From assembly GCA_948684385.1 (NCBI GenBank), contig CAPQCU010000013.1, positions 1 through 48,173 of the forward strand: a DNA stretch of 48,173 bases, in the 5' to 3' direction. Under the pieces are notes generated by a model that saw only the letters and a list, made by a program, of their open reading frames with translations, had not been told where the DNA came from and made no database searches. This DNA is from an uncultured bacterium (GTDB lineage Bacteria; Cyanobacteriota; Vampirovibrionia; Gastranaerophilales; Gastranaerophilaceae). This document shows positions 32,564-41,263 of the stretch, piece after piece. Position numbers and translations under genes: made by a program. Position 1 is the first letter of the stretch. The number at the start of each line of letters is the position of its first letter.

Positions 32564-33590
32564 TCTTTCTCCGGTGAATAATTGACGAAATCAACGCACT
32601 AACAATAAAAATAAGTCCTAAAAGTCCTGTAACGACTTCCGGTACTTCGTGGAAAGTTGATACAAACATCAAGATTGCAAGAGTTCCGATTGCCCAGTGT
32701 GCACCGTGTTCGAGATATAAGTACTGGTCCAGAGTTTTCTTTTCAACAAGCATAATTGTAAGCGAGCGGACAAACATCGCTCCGATACAAAGCCCGATTG
32801 TGATAATTAAAATATCCTGACTCAAAGCAAACGCACCTAAAACCCCGTCGAGAGAAAACGAAGCGTCGATAAGTTCAAGATAAAGAAAGCCGACAAGCCC
32901 CGAACACTTTACAGCATTCGCGCATTGTTTTGCCTTAGCCTCCTGACGTCTTTCAAGCCATTCTGCAAGACCATCGATTGCTAAATAAGTCACAATCCCT
33001 GCAAGCCCTGACATAAACACAGAACTTCTGGCATCAGGAGCAATCTTTAACATCAAAAGCCCGAGAAGAGCAAGGGTTACAACGGTGCAGACTCCCTGAT
33101 ACTTAGACAAACGCTGAAGCCTGTTTTCAATAAATTTTATCCAGTGAACTTTTTTGCCTTCCTCCGTAAAATAATCCATAAATAGCATTAATAGGAATGC
33201 ACCGCCAAACGTAACAATCGGCGCATGTGTGAGGTGAAGGTAATGAGCATATTCGTTCACATCATTTAAAGCCATATTAAGAACTTTAAGAATGCTAAGC
33301 TTGGCAAAAATAGCTACAACGAGAAGAGGAAATAGGAAACGCATACCAAAAACTGCAATTAAAATACCCCACGTAATAAACCTGTGACGCCATTTTTCTG
33401 ACATACCTTCAAGCTTCATCGCATTAACTACAGCGTTATCAAAAGATAAGCTGATTTCAAGAACCGCAAGCACAAACGCAATAAACACGCAGGCTAAACC
33501 AGTCCCGTGATGTACATGTTCGCCCCACAAATACGCAAGAACCAGCCCGACTGCGGTTACAATATATGAACCTAAAAAGTATTTCAACAT
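32553..33590 (-). CDS. TerC/DUF475 family integral membrane protein
   Basis: 345 residues with about nine membrane helices. Motifs are LAVLEISLSFDNAVVNA near the N-terminus and LELIDASFSLDGVLGAFAL in the second half; the acidic residues inside helices are thought to bind metal. TerC-like proteins are linked to metal ion (often Mn2+) export or tellurite resistance; DUF475 has no settled function. The ATG at 33590 follows AAGGGGGA by 4 bases; the TTG five codons earlier would overlap that site. Confidence 0.85.
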   Translation of the reverse strand: MLKYFLGSYIVTAVGLVLAYLWGEHVHHGTGLACVFIAFVLAVLEISLSFDNAVVNAMKLEGMSEKWRHRFITWGILIAVFGMRFLFPLLVVAIFAKLSILKVLNMALNDVNEYAHYLHLTHAPIVTFGGAFLLMLFMDYFTEEGKKVHWIKFIENRLQRLSKYQGVCTVVTLALLGLLMLKIAPDARSSVFMSGLAGIVTYLAIDGLAEWLERRQEAKAKQCANAVKCSGLVGFLYLELIDASFSLDGVLGAFALSQDILIITIGLCIGAMFVRSLTIMLVEKKTLDQYLYLEHGAHWAIGTLAILMFVSTFHEVPEVVTGLLGLIFIVSALISSIIHRRKNEG

Positions 33591-33649
33591 ATAATCCCCC
33601 TTCAAAATAATTATAATTTAAACAGAGATTTAATGCACACTTTTTGTGC

Positions 33650-33661
33650 TAAAATATGTTT
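33650..33661 (+). promoter_or_regulatory. -10 element for a leaderless gmhA transcript
   Basis: TAAAAT (33650-33655) ends exactly 6 bases before the ATG at 33662; no Shine-Dalgarno sequence. An in-frame ATG at 33656 would abut the -10 box, which favours 33662. Confidence 0.45.
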
Positions 33662-34228
33662 ATGCAAAAACATATTGAAAATGAATTTGAACAAATATCA
33701 CAAAATTTTTTAAAATTGAAAGAGCTTTCACCCATAATAATCGAAGCGGCTGAAGTGTGTACAAAAGCACTTAAGAGCGGAAATAAAATCATGTTCTGCG
33801 GGAATGGCGGTTCAGCAGCTGATTCCCAGCACCTTGCAGCAGAGCTTGTATGCAAATACAAAAAAGACAGACATGCACTTAACGCAATTGCACTTACTAC
33901 AAATATTCCGATATTGACAGCCGCTGCAAATGACCTTGCTTTTGACTACATTTTTGAACGTCAGGTTGAAGGTTTAGGCAAAGAAGGCGATGTCTTAATT
34001 GCGCTTTCTACAAGCGGAAAAAGCATTAACGTAATCCGCGCGGTTGAAAGAGCTAACGAAATGGGGATTAAAACTATTGCTCTAACCGGAAAAGACGGCG
34101 GAGCCATCAAACATAATGCTTCGATTGTAATCAAAGTACCTTCCGATATTACAAACAACATTCAGGAAATGCATATTGCAATCGGGCATATTATATGCGA
34201 ACTTATAGAAACAAGCTTATTTAAATAA
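33662..34228 (+). CDS. gmhA: Phosphoheptose isomerase (sedoheptulose 7-phosphate isomerase)
   Basis: 188 residues, one SIS domain. IMFCGNGGSAADSQHLAAELV is the GmhA/DiaA signature, followed by ALTTNIPILTAAANDLAFDYIF, IALSTSGKSINVI and IKVPSDITNNIQEMHIAIGH. It makes D-glycero-D-manno-heptose 7-phosphate, the first step to the heptose of LPS core or S-layer glycans, and so matches the glycosyltransferase block upstream. No other heptose gene is in the window. DiaA, a replication regulator of the same fold, is a less likely alternative. Confidence 0.88.
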   Translation: MQKHIENEFEQISQNFLKLKELSPIIIEAAEVCTKALKSGNKIMFCGNGGSAADSQHLAAELVCKYKKDRHALNAIALTTNIPILTAAANDLAFDYIFERQVEGLGKEGDVLIALSTSGKSINVIRAVERANEMGIKTIALTGKDGGAIKHNASIVIKVPSDITNNIQEMHIAIGHIICELIETSLFK

Positions 34229-34237
34229 GGAGGATTT

Positions 34238-35068
34238 ATGCAAAAGATTATTCTTACAATTTTTGCGGCAGCATTAATGATTATGCCTGCTTCCGCAGCA
34301 AAATGGGTAGCTGCAGACAGAGTAGAGACCGTAGGTAAAACTATTATTACAAAAAATAACCTGCCTGCAAAAACAACTTTCAAAGTTGTAAACGGAGCTG
34401 CAGATAACTCTAACACTTCATTGACAAATATTGTCCAAATTTCAAGCACCGACCTGACTTATGCAGGAACTGATACAGAAGTTGCAGCAGTTATCTCTCA
34501 CGAAATCGGACAAATTATTAATGGAAAAGCTTCTAAAGACAGATTTAGAACAATCGCAAAAAACGCAATCAATAACAGCTTAAGCTCTGACAATGTAATC
34601 ACGACCGCTGCAAACAGCGATTTTGTAGCAAACAAAGCTTCTTTAAAAGACAGCAAAGAAGCTGATATTACAGGTGTAGATTTAATGATACAAGCCGGCT
34701 ACAACCCGCTTGCAATGGTAGTTGTTGTAACAAAAATGCCAGGCAGCACAATGGAAATCCTTCAAGGCAAGCCTGCTAACTCAGAAAGAGCAATGAATAT
34801 TTACGACTACTTAACTTATAATTACCCGTCTAAAGTTAAAGCAGGTTACGGATGTCAGGAGTACAAAGCGTTTTTAACTTACGCAGACCCGATTGTTAAA
34901 GAAAGAAACTCTAACAAGAAGAAATTAGAAAAATTCAATAAGGAACAGGCTAAAAACAAAGCGCTGAGAGCAAAGAACATTGCGCAGTATAAAGCAACCG
35001 GCGGGCTTAGCGGATGGGATGCTTCTTATACAGTTCTCAAACAGCTTTCAGAATCAAGTGAAAAATAA
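34238..35068 (+). CDS. Secreted M48 peptidase-like protein with degenerate active site
   Basis: 276 residues. The signal peptide MQKIILTIFAAALMIMPASA ends with a good AxA site. Residues 65-160 follow the M48 metallopeptidase plan: VQISSTDLTYAGTDTEVAAV, SHEIGQIINGK, then SKEADITGVDLMIQAGYNP. In active M48 enzymes the second sequence is HExxH; here it is H88-E89-I90-G91-Q92, so the second zinc-binding His is Gln. The third ligand, Glu (E141), is kept. It is probably a non-catalytic relative or a substrate-binding protein. AAGGAGG precedes the ATG, 9 bases after gmhA, so the two are cotranscribed. A terminator follows. Confidence 0.65.
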   Translation: MQKIILTIFAAALMIMPASAAKWVAADRVETVGKTIITKNNLPAKTTFKVVNGAADNSNTSLTNIVQISSTDLTYAGTDTEVAAVISHEIGQIINGKASKDRFRTIAKNAINNSLSSDNVITTAANSDFVANKASLKDSKEADITGVDLMIQAGYNPLAMVVVVTKMPGSTMEILQGKPANSERAMNIYDYLTYNYPSKVKAGYGCQEYKAFLTYADPIVKERNSNKKKLEKFNKEQAKNKALRAKNIAQYKATGGLSGWDASYTVLKQLSESSEK

Positions 35069-35071
35069 CAC

Positions 35072-35108
35072 AAAAAGACTAGACTACTTAGAGTCTGGTC
35101 TTTTTTTT
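35072..35108 (+). terminator. Intrinsic terminator after the M48-like gene
   Basis: AAAAAGACTAGACT (35072-35085) and AGTCTGGTCTTTTT (35092-35105) form a long stem with one G-U pair, followed by further T residues. Confidence 0.85.
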
Positions 35109-35118
35109 ATTCCTATTT

Positions 35119-35130
35119 CATACTAATGCT
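35119..35130 (+). promoter_or_regulatory. -10 element for a leaderless pyk transcript
   Basis: CATACT (35119-35124, 4 of 6 consensus bases) ends exactly 6 bases before the pyk ATG; no Shine-Dalgarno sequence. The -35 (TGGTCT at 35096) lies in the preceding terminator. Confidence 0.35.
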
Positions 35131-36546
35131 ATGGTAAAAACTAAGATTGTAGCGACATTAGGGCCGGCATGTTCCGGCTGCGATATGATATCAAAACTTA
35201 TTGATGCAGGAGTATCAATGTTCAGACTGAACACTTCTCACGGGACAGAAGAAGAACATGCGCTGAACATAAAAACTATTCGTAAAGAAAGTCCGTTTAC
35301 ACCTGTTCTTGTTGATCTTCAAGGCCCTAAAATCAGGGTCGGTAATTTAGCAGAGCCTGTTCAAATTTCTATCGGTCAGGAACTTATTCTCCAGCCGGAA
35401 GCAGAAGCTGAAAGCTGTGTCATTCCTGTTGATTACGAAGGTATTGCAAACGACGTCAGAAAAGGAGAGAAAATACTTCTTGACGACGGAAAAGTCGGAC
35501 TTGAAGTAGTTGAAACAATTGGCAATAAAGTCCGCACAAAAGTCTTATACGGAGAAGTAATAAAACCCAGAAAAGGCATTAACATTCCGGGTTCTACCGC
35601 AAGCCTGAGCGCTGTTACCGAAAGAGATATTGAATTTATACGCTTTGCCGTAGAATATGATGCCGATTATATTGCACTCTCGTTTGTCAGAGAAGCTAAA
35701 GATGTCGAGCTTGCAAAAAAATATATCAAAAATTTTGGCGGAAATATTCCCGTAATAGCGAAAATTGAAAAACCTCAAGCAGTTAAAAACATTGATGAGA
35801 TTTTAAAAATTGCTGACGGAATAATGGTAGCAAGAGGTGATTTGGGGATAGAAATGTCTCCAGAGGAAGTGCCGATTATTCAAAAGAGCATCATTAACAG
35901 AACAACAATAGCAAGAAAAGTATGTATTGTAGCAACCCAGATGCTTGAATCAATGATAGAAAATCCAATTCCGACAAGGGCAGAAGCAAGCGATGTTGCG
36001 AACGCTATTTTAGATGGAACAGACGCAATCATGCTTTCAGCTGAAACTGCTGCAGGCAAATATCCGGTCGAAGCTGTTAAAATGATGAAAGAAATTGCAT
36101 TAAACGTAGATAATTGCAAATTTTGTCCTGCAAACCTTAATTTAGCGCTGAATGATAATTTCGAACTTTCTCCTCAGGCAATTTCAAACGCAGCAGTAAA
36201 AATGGCAGCAGATTTAAAAGCAAAAGCAATTCTTGCTTTTTCTCATACCGGCTACACCCCCAAGTTATTATCAAAACTCAGACCGGATGTACCTGTAATA
36301 ATGCTCTCAGATCTGCAATCTACCTGCAGGAGAATGAGTTTATACAGAGGAATTTTGGCAGAACAGAAAGACTGGGATAGAGTTCTTGATGATAAATTAC
36401 TAAAAAAAATTGATGATTACATTCTTGAAACCACAGATTTTAAAAAAGGTGAGCGGATAATAATTATAGGCTCTATTCCAAAACTCATAACAGGCAGAAC
36501 AAATTTCATCAGAGTTCACAGAATAGGCGCGCCTCTTGAACGGTAG
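35131..36546 (+). CDS. pyk: Pyruvate kinase
   Basis: 471 residues, normal length. TKIVATLGPAC, FRLNTSHG, PVLVDLQGPKIRVG, PVIAKIEKPQAVKNIDEI (catalytic Lys), GIMVARGDLGIE and DAIMLSAETAAGKYP are all pyruvate kinase motifs, with the regulatory C domain following. It makes ATP and pyruvate from phosphoenolpyruvate at the end of glycolysis, next to the oxaloacetate/pyruvate node served by the decarboxylase encoded at 20-23.7 kb. It appears to be a single-gene unit. Confidence 0.96.
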   Translation: MVKTKIVATLGPACSGCDMISKLIDAGVSMFRLNTSHGTEEEHALNIKTIRKESPFTPVLVDLQGPKIRVGNLAEPVQISIGQELILQPEAEAESCVIPVDYEGIANDVRKGEKILLDDGKVGLEVVETIGNKVRTKVLYGEVIKPRKGINIPGSTASLSAVTERDIEFIRFAVEYDADYIALSFVREAKDVELAKKYIKNFGGNIPVIAKIEKPQAVKNIDEILKIADGIMVARGDLGIEMSPEEVPIIQKSIINRTTIARKVCIVATQMLESMIENPIPTRAEASDVANAILDGTDAIMLSAETAAGKYPVEAVKMMKEIALNVDNCKFCPANLNLALNDNFELSPQAISNAAVKMAADLKAKAILAFSHTGYTPKLLSKLRPDVPVIMLSDLQSTCRRMSLYRGILAEQKDWDRVLDDKLLKKIDDYILETTDFKKGERIIIIGSIPKLITGRTNFIRVHRIGAPLER

Positions 36547-36557
36547 AATGTAACGAT

Positions 36558-36608
36558 TTGTAACAATTTTCTTTTTTATCCTAAAGTTTTCCCGAAAAAT
36601 GCCGTAAT
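36558..36608 (+). promoter_or_regulatory. Sigma-28 (FliA/SigD)-like promoter of the EF-hand gene
   Basis: TTGTAACAATTTT (36558-36570), 11 bases, TAAAGTTT (36582-36589), 11 bases, GCCGTAAT (36601-36608). This fits TAAAGTTT-N11-GCCGATAA in 14 of 16 box positions. TGCCGTAATACATAATA (36600-36616) is identical to the block before the coiled-coil gene at 3389-4579. Confidence 0.7.
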
Positions 36609-36644
36609 ACATAATATAAAAGGGAAAATTTAAAGGAGAATACC

Positions 36645-38939
36645 ATGTCTACAGACATATCAAGAGTATACGCATTTCTCGCAAAACAGGGAGACTGGGT
36701 TAACGAAGCTGATAAAAACGGCGACGGTACAATCATCAAGTCAGAGTTCAAAAATTTTATGGAAGAAAATTTTGAATGGGACGGCGAAACTACAGATGCC
36801 GGTAAAAATGACCTTATCAACTCCTTCTGGAAATCTATTGACACAAATCAAAGCGGAAAAGTAAGCGGAACAAGACTTAAAAACAAAAATGCTCTTGATA
36901 AAAAAGAAATTGCTGCGATGAACAATAAAATTGAGAGTTATGAAATTCTCAATCAGTATACTGCAACCCTTGTTGCACCTTCTGTAGTTGGAGACAGCGC
37001 AAACTGGAAGAAATCCGTTTCTCAAGGTCTCGGCGCACTGGTTGAACCTTACATAAAAAGTGGCGGTAGACCTGAAGATTTGGAAGCTTATCTTGACGAA
37101 AAAGCTGCTGCAATCAAAGCTAAAGCTACAGCAGATTATTGTGCACAGGAATATCTTGCAGAAGTAATGGGCGATGTTGCCAGAGAATACGGATACACTT
37201 ATGGAGATGACAAAACTCTTCAAGGTATGATAAATCAATATATTCAGAATTTGCCTGCTGATATTGATGACGGGGAAATTGAGCAGACTGTTCAAGGAAT
37301 AATCGATGCTTATATGGCAACAGCAGGGCTTAACGAAGACGGCGCGGAAGATTTAGCAGAGTTTGGCTATACACCGACAACAAACAGCCCTTTAAATGAC
37401 CTCCAAAAATCAATTATTCAATCAAAGCTTGAAAAAGCTCTTGCTTCAGAAAGCGATTTTGAAGAATATAAGAGCATGTTCTCAGATGCCGCAAAAGCTT
37501 ATATTGACACCCTTAAATATGGTAATTTTGCGACTGTGAACGAAGACACAATAAATGAATTCAAAGCTTCTAAACAGTACAAAGGTGTCTTAAAAGCTAT
37601 TGATACACAAAAAGTTTTTGACAGCGATGAGCTCAAATCAGCATTAAATAGTGCTATTGGAGAATCATTCTCAACAAGAATAAGCGGATTAATGAAAGGA
37701 GAAATTCCTGCTTATGATGAGCTGATAAGTACAGCAATGTCAAAAGCTCAGTTAGGTGAGTTTGATTCAAATGGTGCACTTGATACGCAAAAGCTCATCA
37801 ACTGGATTGTTTCAGAAGTTAAGAAAAACCTTGCAGAATATTATCCAAACGGTTTTGGAGATATGCCGCTTGAAGAGCTTAACACAATGTATGATGCTCT
37901 GGTAGCTTCTGCAAGAGAAAATCAGGATGCTGCAAAAGTTAAAGAAGCAGCCGTTTCTTACTGCAAAGCAGTCTCAGCTAAAGGTGCAAAACTCGCAGAA
38001 CTTGTTAAAGAAACTTTTGGCGATAATTATGCATCTACAATAAATAAAATGACAAGCAGCGAAATTGAAAGCAAAATGGAAGAACTAAAAGCAAATGTTC
38101 TTGAAATTGGAGATGCAACAGAATTTGAAGTTTCTAACTGGAACGGACTTCCTGCTGAAAATTTTGTTATGTATCCGGGAAATTCCCAAAAATTCAACAT
38201 CTCCGCTACAATTGATACAAAAGGACACGCTGCTCCGAACATAACGTATCAATTATTAAATGCATCAGGCTGTACCGCAACATGTTCTATTTATGGTGAA
38301 TTAAATATCACTGCAGGCGCAGCTGAAGGACAAATGTCTGTGAAAGTTGCTGTTATGGCAGACGGCGTTCAAATAGGAACAAAAACAATACCTCTCAAAT
38401 GCGAAATCACAGGTACAGGACTTGTTAACTCTATCGGAGATGAGTCCTGGGGCGGTTCTTCAAGCAATCTTGAAGTCTATGGCTGTCCGGGTGTAAATAA
38501 CGGTACACAAGTAACAAGCGCAAGCTTCGCAGATCTTTATAACAACAATGCAGTTATCCAATTACATACTAAAAACGGCACAGACGGTGACTGGAATCAA
38601 TTCAAAGACTCAGGAACAGTAATATCTCGCGTTAATGATTTATTAAATCTAATTGGTAACGCAATGGCAAGCAAAGGAATTGACAGAAGCAGGCTTGATG
38701 CAGCAATCAAAATTGTTCAAAAACAATTCTGTTATACAAACAACTGGTCAGCACACAAAGATAGGTTCAAGGGCGGCAGAGCAGATTTTTGTACAAACAG
38801 AATTCAAAACGGTCAATACCCTTCAAACACCGTTGTAAAACAGCACGATGATATCAAAGGCAAAGGCGATAAAATCGTATATATGGTAAGCTTTAGAGGT
38901 CTTGTTGACGCAGTGATTGAAGCATTAAAACAAGTCTAA
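36645..38939 (+). CDS. Large EF-hand protein without signal peptide, function unknown
   Basis: 764 residues. A canonical EF-hand loop, DKNGDGTIIKSE (residues 23-34), is followed by a degenerate one, DTNQSGKVSGTR (66-77), ending in Arg, not Glu. Residues 80-510 are helical, acidic and Ala-rich. About 520-600 looks like an Ig-like beta domain (YPGNSQKFNISATIDTKG). The last 150 residues form a separate domain with a few cysteines. There is no signal peptide or membrane helix. AAAGGAG lies 6 bases before the ATG. The sigma-28-like promoter suggests a surface, appendage or motility role and export by a non-Sec route; both are inference. Confidence 0.6.
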   Translation: MSTDISRVYAFLAKQGDWVNEADKNGDGTIIKSEFKNFMEENFEWDGETTDAGKNDLINSFWKSIDTNQSGKVSGTRLKNKNALDKKEIAAMNNKIESYEILNQYTATLVAPSVVGDSANWKKSVSQGLGALVEPYIKSGGRPEDLEAYLDEKAAAIKAKATADYCAQEYLAEVMGDVAREYGYTYGDDKTLQGMINQYIQNLPADIDDGEIEQTVQGIIDAYMATAGLNEDGAEDLAEFGYTPTTNSPLNDLQKSIIQSKLEKALASESDFEEYKSMFSDAAKAYIDTLKYGNFATVNEDTINEFKASKQYKGVLKAIDTQKVFDSDELKSALNSAIGESFSTRISGLMKGEIPAYDELISTAMSKAQLGEFDSNGALDTQKLINWIVSEVKKNLAEYYPNGFGDMPLEELNTMYDALVASARENQDAAKVKEAAVSYCKAVSAKGAKLAELVKETFGDNYASTINKMTSSEIESKMEELKANVLEIGDATEFEVSNWNGLPAENFVMYPGNSQKFNISATIDTKGHAAPNITYQLLNASGCTATCSIYGELNITAGAAEGQMSVKVAVMADGVQIGTKTIPLKCEITGTGLVNSIGDESWGGSSSNLEVYGCPGVNNGTQVTSASFADLYNNNAVIQLHTKNGTDGDWNQFKDSGTVISRVNDLLNLIGNAMASKGIDRSRLDAAIKIVQKQFCYTNNWSAHKDRFKGGRADFCTNRIQNGQYPSNTVVKQHDDIKGKGDKIVYMVSFRGLVDAVIEALKQV

Positions 38940-38940
38940 T

Positions 38941-38969
38941 AAAAAAGGATGCTTATAGCATCCTTTTTT
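38941..38969. terminator. Bidirectional terminator between the EF-hand gene and clpX
   Basis: AAAAAAGGATGC and GCATCCTTTTTT form a 12-bp stem with a 5-base loop, placed between two convergent genes. Confidence 0.9.
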
Positions 38970-38971
38970 AT

Positions 38972-40306
38972 TTATGCAATTTCTGCTCTTGTTTTTTGTG
39001 AAATATCAGCAGGCTTATTAGGCATATGAATAAGTTCTGCCTGTTCAGAACTATCTCCTTCATTTACCCCTTCCACCATTTCTTTTGTTATCACAAACTT
39101 GTCGATATCATGTTTTGTAGGGATATCATACATAACATCGAGCATCAACTCTTCAACAATTGAACGAAGTGCTCTTGCACCGGTTTTACGTTTAATAGCT
39201 TTTTTAGCAATCAGTTCAACAGCTTCCGGTTCAAATTCCAAATCAACTCCATCCATTGCAAGCAAGCATTTGTACTGTTTAAGGACAGCATTCTTAGGCT
39301 CTGTTAAAATTATCTTAAGAGTATCTTCATTCAAAGCGTCAAGAACTGCGTAAACAGGAATTCTGCCAATAAATTCAGGAATTAAACCGAACTTAAGCAA
39401 GTCTTCCGGCTGTAATTTTTTAAGAATTCTTGCAGCAGCCTGTTCTTTTTCAGCCTGTGTCGGAGCAGATTTACCAAATCCGATTGATGTACCGTCTTTA
39501 ACCCTGTGTTCAATGATTTTATCCAAATCAACAAACGCACCGCCAACAATAAACAGGATATTGCTTGTATCAATCTGAATCATATCAGCCTGAGGGTGTT
39601 TTCTGCCGCCTTGAGGAGGAACGTTAGAAATTGTTCCTTCAATAAGCTTCAGTAAAGCCTGCTGAACACCTTCACCTGATACATCTCTGGTAATTGAAGT
39701 GTTTTCAGATTTTCTTGCAATTTTATCGATTTCGTCAATATAGATAATTCCGCGTTCAGCCTTCTTGGCATCAAAATCAGCATTTTGATAAAGTCTTAGC
39801 AAAATGTTTTCTACATCATCACCAACATAACCGGCTTCTGTAAGAGTAGTTGCATCCGCTACAGCAAACGGAACATCAAGCATTTTTGCTAATGTCTGTG
39901 CAAGGAGAGTCTTACCGCTTCCCGTAGGGCCGACAAGAAGAATGTTTGATTTTTGAATTTCAACATCATCTTTATCTGCCTGTTTGTTGTGTTTTAGACG
40001 TTTGTAGTGATTATAAACCGCAACTGAGAGAAGTTTTTTTGCATCATCCTGTCCAACGATATGCTGGTCAAGATATTCCTTAATCTCATGTGGTTTTGGA
40101 ATAGCTTTTTCTTCTGAATTATCAGAAGCTTTCTCTGCTGTTTCACCATTTTTTTCTTTTGCTTCAAAGAACTCTTCATCTAATATCTCATTACATAATT
40201 CCACGCATTCATCGCAGATAAACACATCAGGACCTGCAATTAATTTCTTTACCTGATCCTGCGTTTTACCGCAAAATGAACATTTTAATCTTTCATTAGA
40301 TGACAT
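38972..40306 (-). CDS. clpX: ATP-dependent Clp protease ATP-binding subunit ClpX
   Basis: 444 residues. The N-terminal zinc-binding domain has CSFCGKTQDQV and ICDECVELC; the AAA+ module has Walker A LVGPTGSGKT, Walker B IIYIDEIDKIA, SGEGVQQALLKLIEGT and GARALRSIVE (sensor 2). It unfolds tagged proteins and feeds them to ClpP, encoded 21 bases upstream in the same operon. The C-terminal tail contains EGVNEGDSSEQ, whose GVN is encoded by a GGGGTAAAT repeat copy (39062-39070), in a variable part of the protein. Confidence 0.97.
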   Translation of the reverse strand: MSSNERLKCSFCGKTQDQVKKLIAGPDVFICDECVELCNEILDEEFFEAKEKNGETAEKASDNSEEKAIPKPHEIKEYLDQHIVGQDDAKKLLSVAVYNHYKRLKHNKQADKDDVEIQKSNILLVGPTGSGKTLLAQTLAKMLDVPFAVADATTLTEAGYVGDDVENILLRLYQNADFDAKKAERGIIYIDEIDKIARKSENTSITRDVSGEGVQQALLKLIEGTISNVPPQGGRKHPQADMIQIDTSNILFIVGGAFVDLDKIIEHRVKDGTSIGFGKSAPTQAEKEQAAARILKKLQPEDLLKFGLIPEFIGRIPVYAVLDALNEDTLKIILTEPKNAVLKQYKCLLAMDGVDLEFEPEAVELIAKKAIKRKTGARALRSIVEELMLDVMYDIPTKHDIDKFVITKEMVEGVNEGDSSEQAELIHMPNKPADISQKTRAEIA

Positions 40307-40327
40307 AATTTCTCCTATTATAAGGGC

Positions 40328-40915
40328 TTAAATCCCTTCTTTTGTAATTACCTTATCAATCATACCGTATTCAAGAGCTTCTTGAGGAGTCATGATATAG
40401 TCACGGTCTGTGTCTTTTTCAATCTTTTTAATAGATTGACCTGTATTAGAAGCCATGATTTCGTTCAAAGTCTTTTTAATTCTCAAGATTTCTTGAGCCT
40501 GAATTTCGATATCTGTAGCCTGACCTTGAGCTCCGCCTAAAGGCTGGTGAATTAACACTCTTGAATGAGGAAGCGCCATTCTCTTTCCTTTCGCTCCTGA
40601 GCAAAGAAGGAATGCGCCCATTGATGCAGCCTGACCCAAGCAAATTGTTTGAACATCAGCTCTAATATGCTGCATTGTATCATAAATTGCAAGCCCTGCT
40701 GTTACACTTCCACCCGGAGAGTTAATGTACAACATAATATCTTTTTCAGGATTTTCGCTATCTAAAAGCAAAAGCTGCGCTACAATTAAATTTGCAACCA
40801 TATCATCAACAGGAGTTCCTAAGAAAATAATTCTTTCTCTCAACAATCTTGAGAAAATATCAAAAGAACGTTCACCTCTGCTAGATTGTTCAATTACTAC
40901 AGGTACAAAACTCAT
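40328..40915 (-). CDS. clpP: ATP-dependent Clp protease proteolytic subunit ClpP
   Basis: 195 residues, the standard length. Catalytic Ser lies in GQAASMGAFLL and His in LPHSRVLIHQPLGG; DRDYIMTPQEALEYGMIDKV holds the Asp. MSFVPVVIEQSSRGERSFD is the usual start. AAAGGAAA precedes the ATG. It forms a clpP-clpX operon; no trigger factor gene lies upstream, unlike in many bacteria. AT-rich sequence at 40930-41030 has several TATAAT-like boxes but I cannot choose one as its promoter. Confidence 0.97.
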   Translation of the reverse strand: MSFVPVVIEQSSRGERSFDIFSRLLRERIIFLGTPVDDMVANLIVAQLLLLDSENPEKDIMLYINSPGGSVTAGLAIYDTMQHIRADVQTICLGQAASMGAFLLCSGAKGKRMALPHSRVLIHQPLGGAQGQATDIEIQAQEILRIKKTLNEIMASNTGQSIKKIEKDTDRDYIMTPQEALEYGMIDKVITKEGI

Positions 40916-41036
40916 CTTTAAAATTTCCTTTCTTATTTATTATAAAAGACAATAACATTATACATTACACTTTCGATTTAAGAAATAATCGTTTTGTATG
41001 ATATTAAGTATTATTGGGTTAAAAATATTATACCAC

Positions 41037-41064
41037 AAAAAAAGCTCCTGAACAGGAGCTTTTT
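41037..41064 (-). terminator. Intrinsic terminator of the eight-gene operon
   Basis: AAAAGCTCCTG and CAGGAGCTTTT form an inverted repeat with a tight GAAC-type turn and A/T runs on both sides. It lies just after the rubredoxin stop codon. Confidence 0.85.
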
Positions 41065-41066
41065 AA

Positions 41067-41228
41067 TTATTCTTCTACTTCAAATAAGTCTTTTCCGACC
41101 GCACACAACGGGCAAACCCAATCAGCCGGAAGCTCTTCAAAAGATGTTCCTGCTCCTACTCCGTTTGCTTCGTCGCCTACTTCCGGATCATAAACATAAT
41201 GACATACTGTGCATACGTATTTTTGCAT
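41067..41228 (-). CDS. Rubredoxin
   Basis: 53 residues. The single iron is held by YVCTVCHYVYDPEVGD and DWVCPLCAVGKDLF (two CxxC pairs), all standard. It passes electrons to the flavodiiron protein encoded 35 bases upstream, forming an oxygen- or NO-reducing pair in anaerobes. The ATG at 41228 follows AAGGAG and matches the usual N-terminus; a longer frame adds nine unlikely residues. It is the last gene of the operon. Confidence 0.96.
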   Translation of the reverse strand: MQKYVCTVCHYVYDPEVGDEANGVGAGTSFEELPADWVCPLCAVGKDLFEVEE

Positions 41229-41263
41229 AATTTTTCTCCTTATCTCTAACAACACTAATAATA

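Noticed and set aside
36741..37295. A 184-residue open frame on the minus strand within the EF-hand gene
   Set aside because: It is fully antisense to a long coherent gene, has no ribosome binding site and its translation is a Phe/Ile/Cys-rich shadow typical of antisense frames.
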